NCBI RefSeq assembly: GCF_016612535.1 | Contig: NZ_JAENXS010000002.1 | Span: forward strand, 1,736,001-1,800,000 | DNA length: 64,000 nucleotides | Direction: 5' to 3' | Source: Bradyrhizobium diazoefficiens | GTDB taxonomy: Bacteria; Pseudomonadota; Alphaproteobacteria; Rhizobiales; Xanthobacteraceae | In this document: one piece after another, positions 27,755-36,339 of the stretch | Position numbering within the stretch: the first letter of the stretch is position 1 | Layout of the letters: the number at the start of each line of letters is the position of its first letter | Position numbers and translations under genes: made by a program | The notes under the pieces: generated by a model | Seen by the model: the letters and a program-made list of their open reading frames with translations, nothing else | Told to the model about the DNA's origin: nothing | Database searches by the model: none

Positions 27755-28564
27755 TCAGTCCACAAACCTCGGCGCACGTTTCTCCAGGTTGGAGCGCACC
27801 GCTTCGGTCTGGTTCGCACTGCCGATCAGCTTCTGCTGCTCGACCGATTCCGCGAGCAGTGCGGGACCGGGATCGACCGAGAGATTGTTGAGCAGACGCT
27901 TGGCGGCGCGGATCGCATCGGGGCTTTTTCCCGCGATCTCGCGCGCGACTTCGAGGGCACTAGCGCGCGGGTCGTCGCAGATGCGCGTGGCGAGACCGTA
28001 AGTCATCGCCTCCTGCGCCGAGAAAATGCGGCCTGTGTAGGTAAGATCGCGCAAGATGTCGTCGCGCACGAGTGAAGCCAGGATCGGCGTGCCGGCCATG
28101 TCGGGCACGAGGCCCCATTTGATCTCCATCACCGACATCCGCGCATCCGGTGTGAGGAAGCGCATGTCTGCGCCGAGCGCGAGCTGAAAGCCGCCGCCGA
28201 AGGCGACGCCCTGGATCGCCGCGATCACCGGCACCGGAAGCTGGCGCCAGCCCCACACCGCCTGTTGCGGAAAATTCGCCTGGCCATGCGTGCGCGCGGT
28301 GAGGTCGCGATTTTCGCCACCCGGAATTCCGTTGCCGCCCTTCTCCTTCATGGCGGCAAAACGCCCCATGTCGAGACCGGCGCAGAAAGCGCGACCCTCG
28401 CCGGACAGCACGACGACGCGCACGCCTTTTTCCGCCGAAAGCCGCTCGGTTGCCGCGACCAGGGCCTCGAACATCGCCTGATCGAGGGCATTCATCTTGT
28501 CCGCGCGCACCAGCCGCACGTCGGCGACGCCTTCCGAGATCGAAATCGAGACGCGCTCTTCCAT
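27755..28564 (-). CDS. Crotonase-family enoyl-CoA hydratase/isomerase
   Basis: The 269-residue protein has the crotonase oxyanion-hole motifs AFCAGLDMGRF and IAAIQGVAFGGGFQLALGADMRF. The active-site region is MEIKWGLVPDMAGTPIL, with Glu and Asp near the catalytic positions, and the C-terminus is the usual helical tail. It hydrates or isomerises an enoyl-CoA. I start at ATG 28564 (MEERVSISI). A longer in-frame ORF reading far upstream is a shadow of the divergent reductase gene. The 105-bp gap to that reductase holds the promoters of both. Confidence 0.9.
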   Translation of the reverse strand: MEERVSISISEGVADVRLVRADKMNALDQAMFEALVAATERLSAEKGVRVVVLSGEGRAFCAGLDMGRFAAMKEKGGNGIPGGENRDLTARTHGQANFPQQAVWGWRQLPVPVIAAIQGVAFGGGFQLALGADMRFLTPDARMSVMEIKWGLVPDMAGTPILASLVRDDILRDLTYTGRIFSAQEAMTYGLATRICDDPRASALEVAREIAGKSPDAIRAAKRLLNNLSVDPGPALLAESVEQQKLIGSANQTEAVRSNLEKRAPRFVD

Positions 28565-28624
28565 GGATGAATTCTCCCCTGTTCCCGTTCGGTGCCGCTT
28601 TACAGAAAGACGGCGGCCGGATTT

Positions 28625-28644
28625 AGTCAATCGACCAATTAACT
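28625..28644. promoter_or_regulatory. Possible operator in the crotonase/dienoyl-CoA reductase divergent gap
   Basis: The imperfect inverted repeat agtcaat-n6-attaact (6 of 7 matches) lies 26 bp before the reductase start, in the AT-richest part of the gap. No regulator gene is nearby, so the binding protein is unknown. Confidence 0.3.
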
Positions 28645-28669
28645 GACAATCCGTGCGGGAGAAACAGCC

Positions 28670-29542
28670 ATGTTCAAGGAAAATCTTCTGGCTGGACGGC
28701 GCATTCTCGTGACCGGCGGCGGCACCGGGCTCGGCAAGTCGATGGCGGCGCGCTTTCTTGAGCTTGGCGCCGAGGTGCACATCTGCGGCCGGCGCAAGAT
28801 CGTCTGCGACGAAACCGCGACCGAGCTGATGGATCAGTTTGGCGGCCGCGTCACCAGCCATGGCGTCGACATCCGCAACGCGCTCGCGGTCGAGGAGATG
28901 ATCGAGACCATCTTTCGCGATGGTCCTCTCACCGACCTCATCAACAACGCCGCCGGCAATTTCATCTCGCGCAGCGAAGAGCTGTCGCCACGCGGCTTCG
29001 ATGCGGTCGCCAACATCGTAATGCACGGCACGTTCTACGTGACGCATGCGGTCGGCAAGCGCTGGATCGCCTTGAAGCAGCCCGGCAACGTCGTCTCGAT
29101 CACCGTGACCTGGGTGCGCAACGGCTCGCCTTACGTGGTGCCGTCGGCGATGAGCAAGTCGGCGATCCACGCCATGACGATGTCGCTGGCGACCGAATGG
29201 GGCCGATACGGCATCCGCCTCAACACGATCGCACCGGGCGAGATCCCGACCGAGGGCATGAGCAAGCGCATCAAGCCCGGCGACGAGGCCGGCGCGCGCA
29301 CCAAGGCGATGAACCCGATGGGCCGCGTCGGCACCATGGAGGAGCTGCAGAACCTCGCGGTGTTTTTGATCTCCGGCGGCTGCGACTGGATCACCGGCGA
29401 GACGATCGCCATGGACGGCGCGCAGGCGCTCGCCATGGGCGGTAATTTCTACCAGCTCCGCGACTGGAGCGACGACGACTGGAAAACCGCCCGCGAGAGC
29501 ATCATGGCGCAGAACGAGAAGGACCGGGCGAAGCGGGGGTAG
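28670..29542 (+). CDS. 2,4-dienoyl-CoA reductase-like SDR (DECR1 type)
   Basis: The 290-residue SDR has VTGGGTGLGKSMAARF and NNAAGNF. The active-site stretch VVPSAMSKSAIHAM replaces the usual YxxxK Tyr with Ser, exactly as in mitochondrial 2,4-dienoyl-CoA reductase (VVPSASAKAG). The following ATEWGRYGIRLNTIAPGEI, GRVGTMEELQNLAVFL and the FYQLRDWSDDDW tail also align with DECR1. It would reduce 2,4-dienoyl-CoA with NADPH, as needed to degrade unsaturated fatty acids. It is divergent from a crotonase gene. The ATG has a GGGAGAAAC site. Confidence 0.88.
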   Translation: MFKENLLAGRRILVTGGGTGLGKSMAARFLELGAEVHICGRRKIVCDETATELMDQFGGRVTSHGVDIRNALAVEEMIETIFRDGPLTDLINNAAGNFISRSEELSPRGFDAVANIVMHGTFYVTHAVGKRWIALKQPGNVVSITVTWVRNGSPYVVPSAMSKSAIHAMTMSLATEWGRYGIRLNTIAPGEIPTEGMSKRIKPGDEAGARTKAMNPMGRVGTMEELQNLAVFLISGGCDWITGETIAMDGAQALAMGGNFYQLRDWSDDDWKTARESIMAQNEKDRAKRG

Positions 29543-29593
29543 TGCTCTCGCCGTGGTCATGAGTAGATTGAAGCTGCCGCCTCGCACTCAACC

Positions 29594-29713
29594 GTCGTCC
29601 CGGCGAAGGCCGGGACCCATAGCCCCAGGGAGAAGTGTTGCGCGAGCTGGTAGTGACCAGTTTTCGCCAAATTGCGTTCAGTTGTTATGGGTCCCGGCCT
29701 TCGCCGGGACGAC
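29594..29713. repeat. Palindromic intergenic repeat, family C copy 2
   Basis: The gtcgtcccggcgaaggccgg arms and complement match copy 1. It lies between the dienoyl-CoA reductase and the next CoA-ligase gene, both on the plus strand. Confidence 0.88.
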
Positions 29714-29790
29714 ATCGTGGCCCCCGTATTGTCTTTGCCCACGGATGACGCCACACTCCGCGGCATAAAAACAGACGCTACGGGAGAAAC

Positions 29791-31368
29791 ATGTCCACAC
29801 AGCCATTGGCGAATCTCGCCGACATGGTGCGCGAGCGCGCGACGAGCCGCGGCCACGCCACCGCCTACGAGTTCGAGGGCCGCGTCACCAGCTTTGCCGA
29901 GTTCGACGCCAAGACCAACAAGGTCGCGAATGCGCTTCTTGCGATGGGTGTGAAGAAGGGCGACCGCATCGCCTATCTCGGCAAGAACAGCGACGTTTAT
30001 TTCGAGCTGTTGATGGGCGCGATGAAGGCCGGCGTGGTGATGGCGCCGGTGAACTGGCGGCTGGCGGGACCCGAGGTCGCCTTCATCGTCACCGACTGCA
30101 AGGCGCCGGTGCTGTTCGTCGGGCCGGAGTTCATCACGCAGGTCCGCCAGATCAGGGATCAGATCCCGGTCGTCCGCACCATCATCACCACCGAAGGCGG
30201 CGCGCCGGAATGGCAGGATTTTGCCGCGTGGCGCGATGCGCAGAGCGGCGACGATCCCAAGGTAGCGATCGACACCAGGGACATCGCGATCCAGCTCTAT
30301 ACGTCAGGCACGACCGGCAAGCCGAAGGGCGCGATGCTGTCGCATGCGAACTTCCTTAACCTGGTCCAGACCGGCAACGCCGAGGACAAGCCGGAGTGGA
30401 ACCGGTGGTCAACCGACGACATCTCGCTGGTGGCGATGCCGATCTTCCATATCGGCGGCTCCGGCTGGGGCGTGATGGGCCTCTATCACGGCGCCCGCGG
30501 CGTGATCGCGCGCGAGTTCGATCCGACCAAGGTGCTGGATTTCTTCGAGCAGTCGGGCATCACAAAGCTGTTCATGGTGCCGGCGGCGATGCAGTTCGTG
30601 GTGCGGCAGCCGCGCGCGAGGACGGTCGACTTTTCACGATTGAAATACATGCTGTACGGCGCCTCTCCCATTCCCGCAGCCTTGCTGAAGGAATGCATCG
30701 AAATCTTCAAATGCGGCTTCGTGCAGATGTACGGCATGACCGAAACGACTGGCACCATCGTCGCGCTACCGCCGGAGGATCACGTCGAGGGCCTGGAGCG
30801 GATGCGGTCCGCCGGCAAGGCGCTGCCGGGCGTCGAGATCGCCATTCTCGACATCGACGGCAAGCCGCTGCCGCCGCGTCAGGTCGGCGAGATCGCGACG
30901 CGCTCGGGCTCCAACATGGCGGGCTACTGGAATCTGCCGGAAGCAACCGCCTCGACGCTGCGCGGCGACGGCTGGCTGCGCACGGGAGACGCCGGTTACA
31001 TGGACGAGGACGGCTATCTCTACATCCACGACCGCATCAAGGACATGATCATCTCCGGTGGCGAGAACATCTACCCGGCCGAGGTCGAGAGCGCGCTGTG
31101 CGATCATCCTGACGTCGCGGAAGCTGCCGTGATCGGCATCCCCGACGACAAATGGGGCGAGGCCGTGAAGGCCGTGGTGGTGATGAAACCGGGCAAGCAG
31201 GCGACCGCCACCGACATCATCAACTTCACCCGCGAGCGCATCGCCGGCTTCAAGACGCCGAAGAGCGTGGAGTTCTTGCCGGCGCTGCCGCGCAATCCGT
31301 CAGGCAAGATCTTGCGAAGGGAGTTGCGGGAACCGTATTGGGCGGGAAAGGATCGGCGGGTGAATTAG
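29791..31368 (+). CDS. Fatty-acid-CoA ligase (ANL superfamily)
   Basis: The 525-residue protein has YTSGTTGKPKGAML (A3), QMYGMTETTG (A5), LRTGDAGYMDEDGYLYIHDRIKDMI (A7/A8) and NPSGKILRRELREPYW (A10 Lys). It activates a carboxylic acid to the acyl-CoA in the cytoplasm. It is the second ligase of the island and differs clearly from the one at 26045-27589 in sequence, so distinct chain types are likely. It lies between two family C repeats and has a GGGAGAAAC ribosome site. An LvaE-like role in activating a 4-oxo or 4-hydroxy acid is possible given the kinase module nearby. Confidence 0.92.
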   Translation: MSTQPLANLADMVRERATSRGHATAYEFEGRVTSFAEFDAKTNKVANALLAMGVKKGDRIAYLGKNSDVYFELLMGAMKAGVVMAPVNWRLAGPEVAFIVTDCKAPVLFVGPEFITQVRQIRDQIPVVRTIITTEGGAPEWQDFAAWRDAQSGDDPKVAIDTRDIAIQLYTSGTTGKPKGAMLSHANFLNLVQTGNAEDKPEWNRWSTDDISLVAMPIFHIGGSGWGVMGLYHGARGVIAREFDPTKVLDFFEQSGITKLFMVPAAMQFVVRQPRARTVDFSRLKYMLYGASPIPAALLKECIEIFKCGFVQMYGMTETTGTIVALPPEDHVEGLERMRSAGKALPGVEIAILDIDGKPLPPRQVGEIATRSGSNMAGYWNLPEATASTLRGDGWLRTGDAGYMDEDGYLYIHDRIKDMIISGGENIYPAEVESALCDHPDVAEAAVIGIPDDKWGEAVKAVVVMKPGKQATATDIINFTRERIAGFKTPKSVEFLPALPRNPSGKILRRELREPYWAGKDRRVN

Positions 31369-31387
31369 CCTCCGCACCATCCACATC

Positions 31388-31507
31388 GTCATCCCGGCGA
31401 AGGCCGGGACCTATAGCCACCGAGCCTCGTTTGGCGAAGATTAGCAATGACCAGTCTTCGCCAAATTGCGTTTCGTGGTTATGGGTCCCGGCCTTCGCCG
31501 GGACGAC
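31388..31507. repeat. Palindromic intergenic repeat, family C copy 3
   Basis: Family C arms with one variant at the left end (gtcatcccggcg). It lies between the convergent CoA-ligase and acyl-CoA dehydrogenase genes and could terminate both. Confidence 0.87.
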
Positions 31508-31530
31508 GGAGAGAGGGCGCCGCGAAAAGG

Positions 31531-32805
31531 TCAATGCTTCCCCGGCCCCATATAGCCGAACAAAAACCCCGCCACCTTGCGAATCTGAATCTCCTCGCTG
31601 CCCTCCGTGATCCGATACCGCCTGTGATGCCGATAAATGTGCTCGAACGGCTTGTGGCGTGAGTAGCCCATGCCGCCGTGGACCTGCATGGCGCGATCGG
31701 CGGATTCGCAACAGAGGCGGTTTGCCCAGTAGTTGCACATCGAGACGCGGTCCGAGAGCGTGCGCTCGATTTGCTCCTCGGTCAGCTTGTCCATCTCCCA
31801 GGCGGTCTTGCGGATCAGAAGGCGCAGCATCTCAGCCTGCGTGGCGAGCTCCACCAGCGGAAACTGGATCGCCTGGTTCTCAGCGAGCGCCCTGCCAAAC
31901 GGTTTGCGCTCACGCGCGTATTTCACGCTTTCGTCGATGCAGTAGACGGCAGCGCCGAGCGAGCTCGCCGCCTGACGGATGCGGTTTTGGTGCACAAAAC
32001 ACTGCGCCAGCGACAGGCCGCGGCCGACCTCGCCGAACTGCGCATCATCAGGCACGAACACGTCGGTAAAACTGACGCGCGGATGATCGGTCGGCATGTT
32101 GAAAGTCCACATGTACTCCTCGACCTTGACGCCATGGCTCTTGGCCGGCACCAGGAAGCAGGTGATGCCGCGGGCATCGCCGTCATTGCCACTCGTGCGC
32201 GCGAACAGCGCGCAATGCGTGGCGACGTGCATGCCGGTGGTCCACATCTTCTCGCCGTTGATGATCCAGCCCTTGATGTTGTCGCGGGTCGCCGGCACCG
32301 CGCGCGTCTCCATGTGGGTGGCGTCCGAGCCGTGATTTGGTTCGGTCAATCCAAAGGTGATGCGATACTTGCCCCTGATCGATCCGTCGATCATCGCCTT
32401 CTGGTCGTCGCGGCCGTAGCGATCGAGCATGGTGACGACGGGGAAATTGCCGACGACGGAATGCTCGTTCTGAAGGTCGTTGTGCAGGCCGAGCCCCTTT
32501 GCGGCAAAATGCTCGCGGATGGCGGCCATCCAGAGATTGGAGCCGTCCTTGCCGCCATATTGCTTCGGCACCGGAAAGCGCAAATGGCCGGCGGCGTCGG
32601 CAAGATCCTTTGCCTTGCGCAGCAGCACTTCCCATTCGTGCCGGGGCAGGCCGCCGTTCTCGAAATCGGTGCGGGCCCATTCGCGGCGATGATCGAAGAA
32701 GCGGATGTTGTCGTCGACTTGTTCCAGCGGCTTGATCTCGCGTTCAATGAAACGGTCGAGCTCTCCGAGATAGGCGACGAGGTCGGCAGGCAGTGAGAAA
32801 TCCAC
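31531..32805 (-). CDS. Acyl-CoA dehydrogenase
   Basis: The 424-residue flavoprotein has the ACAD signatures FGLTEPNHGSDATHM (FAD/substrate region), GWIINGEKMWTTG and QVHGGMGYSRH. The C-terminal catalytic-base region YRITEGSEEIQIRK has Glu at the medium-chain ACAD position. It introduces the alpha-beta double bond in an acyl-CoA, passing electrons to ETF. A GTG start at 32805 with a GGGAGAG site is preferred; a longer N-terminus would need an upstream ATG without ribosome site. It is convergent with the CoA ligase and divergent from the crotonase at 33028. It differs from the ACAD11-like enzyme at 37900. Confidence 0.9.
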   Translation of the reverse strand: MDFSLPADLVAYLGELDRFIEREIKPLEQVDDNIRFFDHRREWARTDFENGGLPRHEWEVLLRKAKDLADAAGHLRFPVPKQYGGKDGSNLWMAAIREHFAAKGLGLHNDLQNEHSVVGNFPVVTMLDRYGRDDQKAMIDGSIRGKYRITFGLTEPNHGSDATHMETRAVPATRDNIKGWIINGEKMWTTGMHVATHCALFARTSGNDGDARGITCFLVPAKSHGVKVEEYMWTFNMPTDHPRVSFTDVFVPDDAQFGEVGRGLSLAQCFVHQNRIRQAASSLGAAVYCIDESVKYARERKPFGRALAENQAIQFPLVELATQAEMLRLLIRKTAWEMDKLTEEQIERTLSDRVSMCNYWANRLCCESADRAMQVHGGMGYSRHKPFEHIYRHHRRYRITEGSEEIQIRKVAGFLFGYMGPGKH

Positions 32806-33027
32806 GGTTCTCTCCCGGATGATTTTGTCGTTTTGCGTTAAGGCGCTAGGCGCGCTTTTGCTTCGCACGACTAAGGTGAGAAGAGCGCGCGCAAGTCAAG
32901 CAGACGTCAAGCAAGGCGAGGCGTGTGAGGGGCGCAAGGCGCGCCCGCGCAATTCGATGGTGCTCTCGCGCAGGCGCGCGGTAGTATGACGCCAATATTC
33001 CTTCACGAGAAAATGCGGGAGCGCGCG

Positions 33028-33807
33028 ATGGAGCTGAAATTTTCCAAGGTGGAACGCAAGGGGCCGATCACGATCGTCACGCTGTCGCGGCCCGAGGTCT
33101 ACAACGCGCTGCACACCGATGCGCATTTCGAGCTCCAAAAGGTGTTCGACGATTTCTCCGCCGATGCCGAGCAGTGGGTCGCGATCGTCACTGGCGCCGG
33201 CGACAAGGCGTTCTGCGCCGGCAACGATTTGAAGTGGCAGGCGGCGGGCGGCAAACGTGGTTGGGACAAGGGCGGCTTCGCCGGCCTCACTGCGCGATTC
33301 GACTGCGACAAGCCGATCATCGCCGCGGTCAACGGCGTCGCGATGGGCGGCGGCTTCGAGATCGCGCTCGCCTGCGACCTGATCATCGCCTCGGAGAACG
33401 CGACCTTCGCCCTGCCCGAGCCGCGCGTTGGGCTCGCTGCGCTCGCCGGCGGTCTTCACCGCCTGCCACGGCAGATCGGGCTCAAGCGCGCCATGGGCAT
33501 GATCCTCACCGCGCGCCATGTCAGCGCCAAGGAGGGCCATGAGCTCGGCTTCGTCAACGAAGTGGTGCCGCAGGGCGAAGCGCTTGCGGGCGCGCTACGC
33601 TGGGCCGAGATGATCACCAAGAACTCGCCGATGTCGATCCGGGCATCGAAGCAGACCATCCAGAAGGGGCTCGGCGTGTCGCTGGAGCAGGCGATCGAGG
33701 AACAGCGGGAATACCCGGCGGTAAAGGCGATGGTGGCGTCGCAGGATTACATCGAAGGCCCGAAGGCGTTCTCGGAGAAGCGACCGCCGAAATGGGTGGG
33801 GAAGTAG
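33028..33807 (+). CDS. Crotonase-family enoyl-CoA hydratase
   Basis: The 259-residue protein has the oxyanion motif AFCAGNDLKWQ and AAVNGVAMGGGFEIALACDLIIA. A Glu in FALPEPRVGL corresponds to the first catalytic Glu of hydratases, while the second usual Glu position reads AGGLHRL, so activity may differ from classic crotonase. It is separated from the divergent acyl-CoA dehydrogenase by a 222-bp gap. I start at MELKF (33028), which has GGGAG upstream; an ATG 42 bases earlier is less well placed. Confidence 0.88.
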   Translation: MELKFSKVERKGPITIVTLSRPEVYNALHTDAHFELQKVFDDFSADAEQWVAIVTGAGDKAFCAGNDLKWQAAGGKRGWDKGGFAGLTARFDCDKPIIAAVNGVAMGGGFEIALACDLIIASENATFALPEPRVGLAALAGGLHRLPRQIGLKRAMGMILTARHVSAKEGHELGFVNEVVPQGEALAGALRWAEMITKNSPMSIRASKQTIQKGLGVSLEQAIEEQREYPAVKAMVASQDYIEGPKAFSEKRPPKWVGK

Positions 33808-33847
33808 GACGCCTCTCTGGAAGACGTCCGCAACAAGACTCTCCCGA

Positions 33848-33976
33848 GTCGTCCCGGCGAAGGCCGGGACCCATAACCACAGGGTGGCGTTTGGCGAAGG
33901 CTCGTTGTGTTCGGAACAACGACTTCGCGTCATCGATAAATCACGCGGTATGGATCCCGGCCTTCGCCGGGACGAC
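33848..33976. repeat. Palindromic intergenic repeat, family C copy 4
   Basis: Family C arms gtcgtcccggcgaaggccgg and complement. It lies between the convergent crotonase and DUF6285 genes. Confidence 0.88.
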
Positions 33977-33995
33977 TATGAGGAAAGACCGCCGT

Positions 33996-34373
33996 TCACC
34001 CGCCGCGGGACAGCTCCCGCTTGTACGACGCGTAGTTCGGCTGATCGACTGCGAGCTTGTCCATCGTGGTTGCCCAAAGATGATCGGCGAGCCCGGGGGT
34101 TGCGAGGTCGACCTCACCCGTGGCAATGCGCTCGGCGAGCACGCGGTTGAGATCAACCACCGAACCATCCACGCCAAGCAGCGCACGCAACCGCTCCACC
34201 TCCTTCGCGTCGCTTCCCTCCTCCTGCGTCAATTGCCGCGTGACGAGGTCCAAAATGTTGACGGCGACGCGCAACTTGAAGGCCTGATGGCCGCTGATCA
34301 GCGGCGCGATGTCGTTGCGGAGAAACTCGGCGACCACTCTGGTCAGCTCGATCGGTGTTGGTTCGTCCTGCAT
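33996..34373 (-). CDS. DUF6285 protein, probable partner of the adjacent kinase
   Basis: The 125-residue, mostly helical protein (LRNDIAPLISGHQAFKLRVAVNILDLVTR, then ERLRALLG and RIATGEVDLATPGLADHLW) matches the DUF6285 family, usually found next to APH-fold phosphotransferases. It starts 2 bp after the stop of the kinase gene, so translation is coupled. By gene order and size it corresponds to LvaB, the small protein needed for activity of the LvaA kinase in the Pseudomonas levulinate pathway. That equivalence is inference from context; I did not align the two. Confidence 0.82.
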   Translation of the reverse strand: MQDEPTPIELTRVVAEFLRNDIAPLISGHQAFKLRVAVNILDLVTRQLTQEEGSDAKEVERLRALLGVDGSVVDLNRVLAERIATGEVDLATPGLADHLWATTMDKLAVDQPNYASYKRELSRGG

Positions 34374-34375
34374 GC

Positions 34376-35362
34376 CTAACCTCCCCGCGGCGCGAGCAGC
34401 CGCAGCAGATCGATCTCAGTCTCGGATGCCCGGCGGCCGATCATCGCACGTTCCATGGAATGGTCCGGCCCCTCGCGGAACCGCTGCATCATGCCGCCGC
34501 ACATGATGCCCCAGCGCAGCGTGCCCATCACTTCCCAGAATTTGACGCGCGATGGGTCGACCCTGCGGCCAGCGGCCTCGTAGCCAGCGAACAACTCGTC
34601 GCGCGAGCCAAAACCGCCGACGGGCTTGTCGATCTCGCCAAAGCGCCAGGAGTTAACGCAAACCCAGCCAAGATCCTCCATGGGATCGCCGAGATGAGCG
34701 AGCTCCCAGTCCAGCACCGCACGGACGCCATCGGCGCCGATGATGAGATTGCCGTTGCGGAAATCGCCGTGCACCAGCGTCACTTCAGTCGAGGGGCCGG
34801 GATCGTGGTCGCGCAGCCAGCGCAGCGCCAACTCGAACACCGGCTTTGGCCAGTTGAGGCTGCGATAGTCGCGCTCGAATTCAGAGATTTCCTGCGTCGC
34901 CGATCGGCTGCGCAGCTCGGGCAATTTATCCTGCGGCAGCCTGTGTAGCCCCGCAAGGACGCCTCCGATCTGGCGCGCGAGACGCGGCCGCGCCGCTGCG
35001 AACTCGTCATCGCGCAGAATCTTGCGGGCGATGGTCTCGCCCTCGACTCGCTGCATGATGAAGCCGGTGCCGAGATCCTCGTCCGGCGTCAACACGTGCA
35101 TCACACGCGGCGACGGCACGCCAGCCTCATAGGCGAGCTGCATCAGCTGCGCTTCTGCTGCAAGTCCCGCTGCACGCGTGGGAGCAGCGCCATAGCCTTT
35201 CGGCGAGCGGCGCAGGATCGCTCCGATCGGCCCGTCGGGATGCAAGATGTCGAAGCGCCAGGTCTCCTGGCTGGCACCGCCCGACAGCTTGGCCGCGCCG
35301 GTGACGCCAGTCGCCCCCTTGCACCAGCGCGCAACGCTGCGGGAGAGTTCGGCCTCGATCAT
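34376..35362 (-). CDS. APH-fold phosphotransferase, ACAD10/11 kinase-domain type
   Basis: The 328-residue protein has the aminoglycoside-phosphotransferase catalytic loop LVHGDFRNGNLIIG (His198, catalytic Asp200, Asn205) and the metal site DWELAHLGDPMEDLGW (Asp218, Glu220). This DWExxxxGDPxxDL pattern is that of the N-terminal domain of animal ACAD10/ACAD11 and of LvaA, which phosphorylate the 4-hydroxyl of 4-hydroxyacyl-CoA. It overlaps the upstream crotonase by an ATGA and is 2 bp before DUF6285. The ACAD11-type dehydrogenase needed to use its product lies 2.5 kb away on the other strand. An antibiotic-resistance role is unlikely. Confidence 0.87.
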   Translation of the reverse strand: MIEAELSRSVARWCKGATGVTGAAKLSGGASQETWRFDILHPDGPIGAILRRSPKGYGAAPTRAAGLAAEAQLMQLAYEAGVPSPRVMHVLTPDEDLGTGFIMQRVEGETIARKILRDDEFAAARPRLARQIGGVLAGLHRLPQDKLPELRSRSATQEISEFERDYRSLNWPKPVFELALRWLRDHDPGPSTEVTLVHGDFRNGNLIIGADGVRAVLDWELAHLGDPMEDLGWVCVNSWRFGEIDKPVGGFGSRDELFAGYEAAGRRVDPSRVKFWEVMGTLRWGIMCGGMMQRFREGPDHSMERAMIGRRASETEIDLLRLLAPRGG

Positions 35363-36147
35363 TTGCCTTTGAACTGCGCGGGGCGCTTCTCCAGGAAGGC
35401 GCCGACACCCTCACGGAAATCCTGCGTATCGCCGGCACGCAGCTGGCACTGGAATTCGAGATTGAGCTGGTCCTCGAAGGAATTTTCGGGGCTGTCCCAA
35501 TAGAGCTTGCGGATCAGCGACAGCGCAATCGTCGGACCGCTCGCGAGATCGCGCGCGAGCTTCATCGCCTCCTCCATCAGCACGCCGTCATCGTAGACGC
35601 GATTGACGAGGCCCCATTCCAGCGCCTTCTCTGCCGGCAGGCGCTCGCCCATCAGCGACAATTCGACCGAGCGCGCCTTGCCGATCAGGCGCGGCAGCAG
35701 CCAGGTCGAGCCGCAATCCGGCACGAGGCCGATGCGGCGGAACGCTTGAAGAAAGTAAGATGAGCGCGCGCATAAAACCATGTCGCCGAGCAGCGCGAAA
35801 CTCATGCCGGCGCCCGCGGCCGGGCCGTTGACCGCAGTCACGATCGGGCAATGCAGATTGCGGATGCGGCGCAGGAACGGGTGAAATCCGGTCTCGAGCG
35901 TCAAGCCAGCCTTGGTCTTCTTCGACTGATCGTTGCGGCCCTGCAGATTCGCACCGGTACAGAACGCCCGCCCCGCACCGGTCAGCACGACGCAGCGCAC
36001 CTCGTCCTTCTTCTCCTCGATCGCGTCGAGCGCATCGGAGAGCCCGCCCAGCATGTCCAGGGACACCGCGTTCATCACCTCCTGATGGTCGAGCCGGAGG
36101 ATCGCGACAGAACCATCGAATTCGAGCGTGACGTGTTTGAACTGCAT
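35359..36147 (-). CDS. Crotonase-family enoyl-CoA isomerase/hydratase (PaaG-like)
   Basis: The 262-residue protein has AFCTGANLQG and TAVNGPAAGAGMSFALLGDMVLCA. The active-site helix FRRIGLVPDCGSTWLLPRLIG has a single Asp where hydratases carry Glu, as in PaaG-type isomerases. It therefore probably shifts a double bond or a strained ring system rather than adding water. It is the first gene of a three-gene coupled run with the kinase and DUF6285, so it belongs to the same pathway, possibly rearranging 3-enoyl-CoA formed after phosphate loss. Confidence 0.87.
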   Translation of the reverse strand: MQFKHVTLEFDGSVAILRLDHQEVMNAVSLDMLGGLSDALDAIEEKKDEVRCVVLTGAGRAFCTGANLQGRNDQSKKTKAGLTLETGFHPFLRRIRNLHCPIVTAVNGPAAGAGMSFALLGDMVLCARSSYFLQAFRRIGLVPDCGSTWLLPRLIGKARSVELSLMGERLPAEKALEWGLVNRVYDDGVLMEEAMKLARDLASGPTIALSLIRKLYWDSPENSFEDQLNLEFQCQLRAGDTQDFREGVGAFLEKRPAQFKGK

Positions 36148-36339
36148 CGTTTCCTCGTCCGTTGCGACCTGCGTCAGTTTCGCAGACCGGAATTACTTTT
36201 GCCGGGGCGCATATTTGATTTTTGGCGCGGTCTTGTCCATGGTGATCAGAGCATAGCAAGCAATCTTGCGCGCAGCGGCTGACGAGCGTCATGCCAGGAT
36301 ACCTTGCCAAGAAGTCTTGCAAAAAACAGGAAACGCGCC

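Noticed and set aside
27755..29587. 610-residue reading of the crotonase gene including its upstream part
   Set aside because: The added N-terminal part is antisense to the dienoyl-CoA reductase. The family N-terminus begins at 28564.
34376..35362. Antibiotic-resistance aminoglycoside phosphotransferase
   Set aside because: The motif details and the gene context (crotonase, DUF6285, ACAD11-like enzyme) fit the acyl-CoA kinase branch.
36304..36339. Earlier start for the SDR at 36340
   Set aside because: The 12 added residues have no SDR counterpart and the AGGA site is correctly spaced for 36340.
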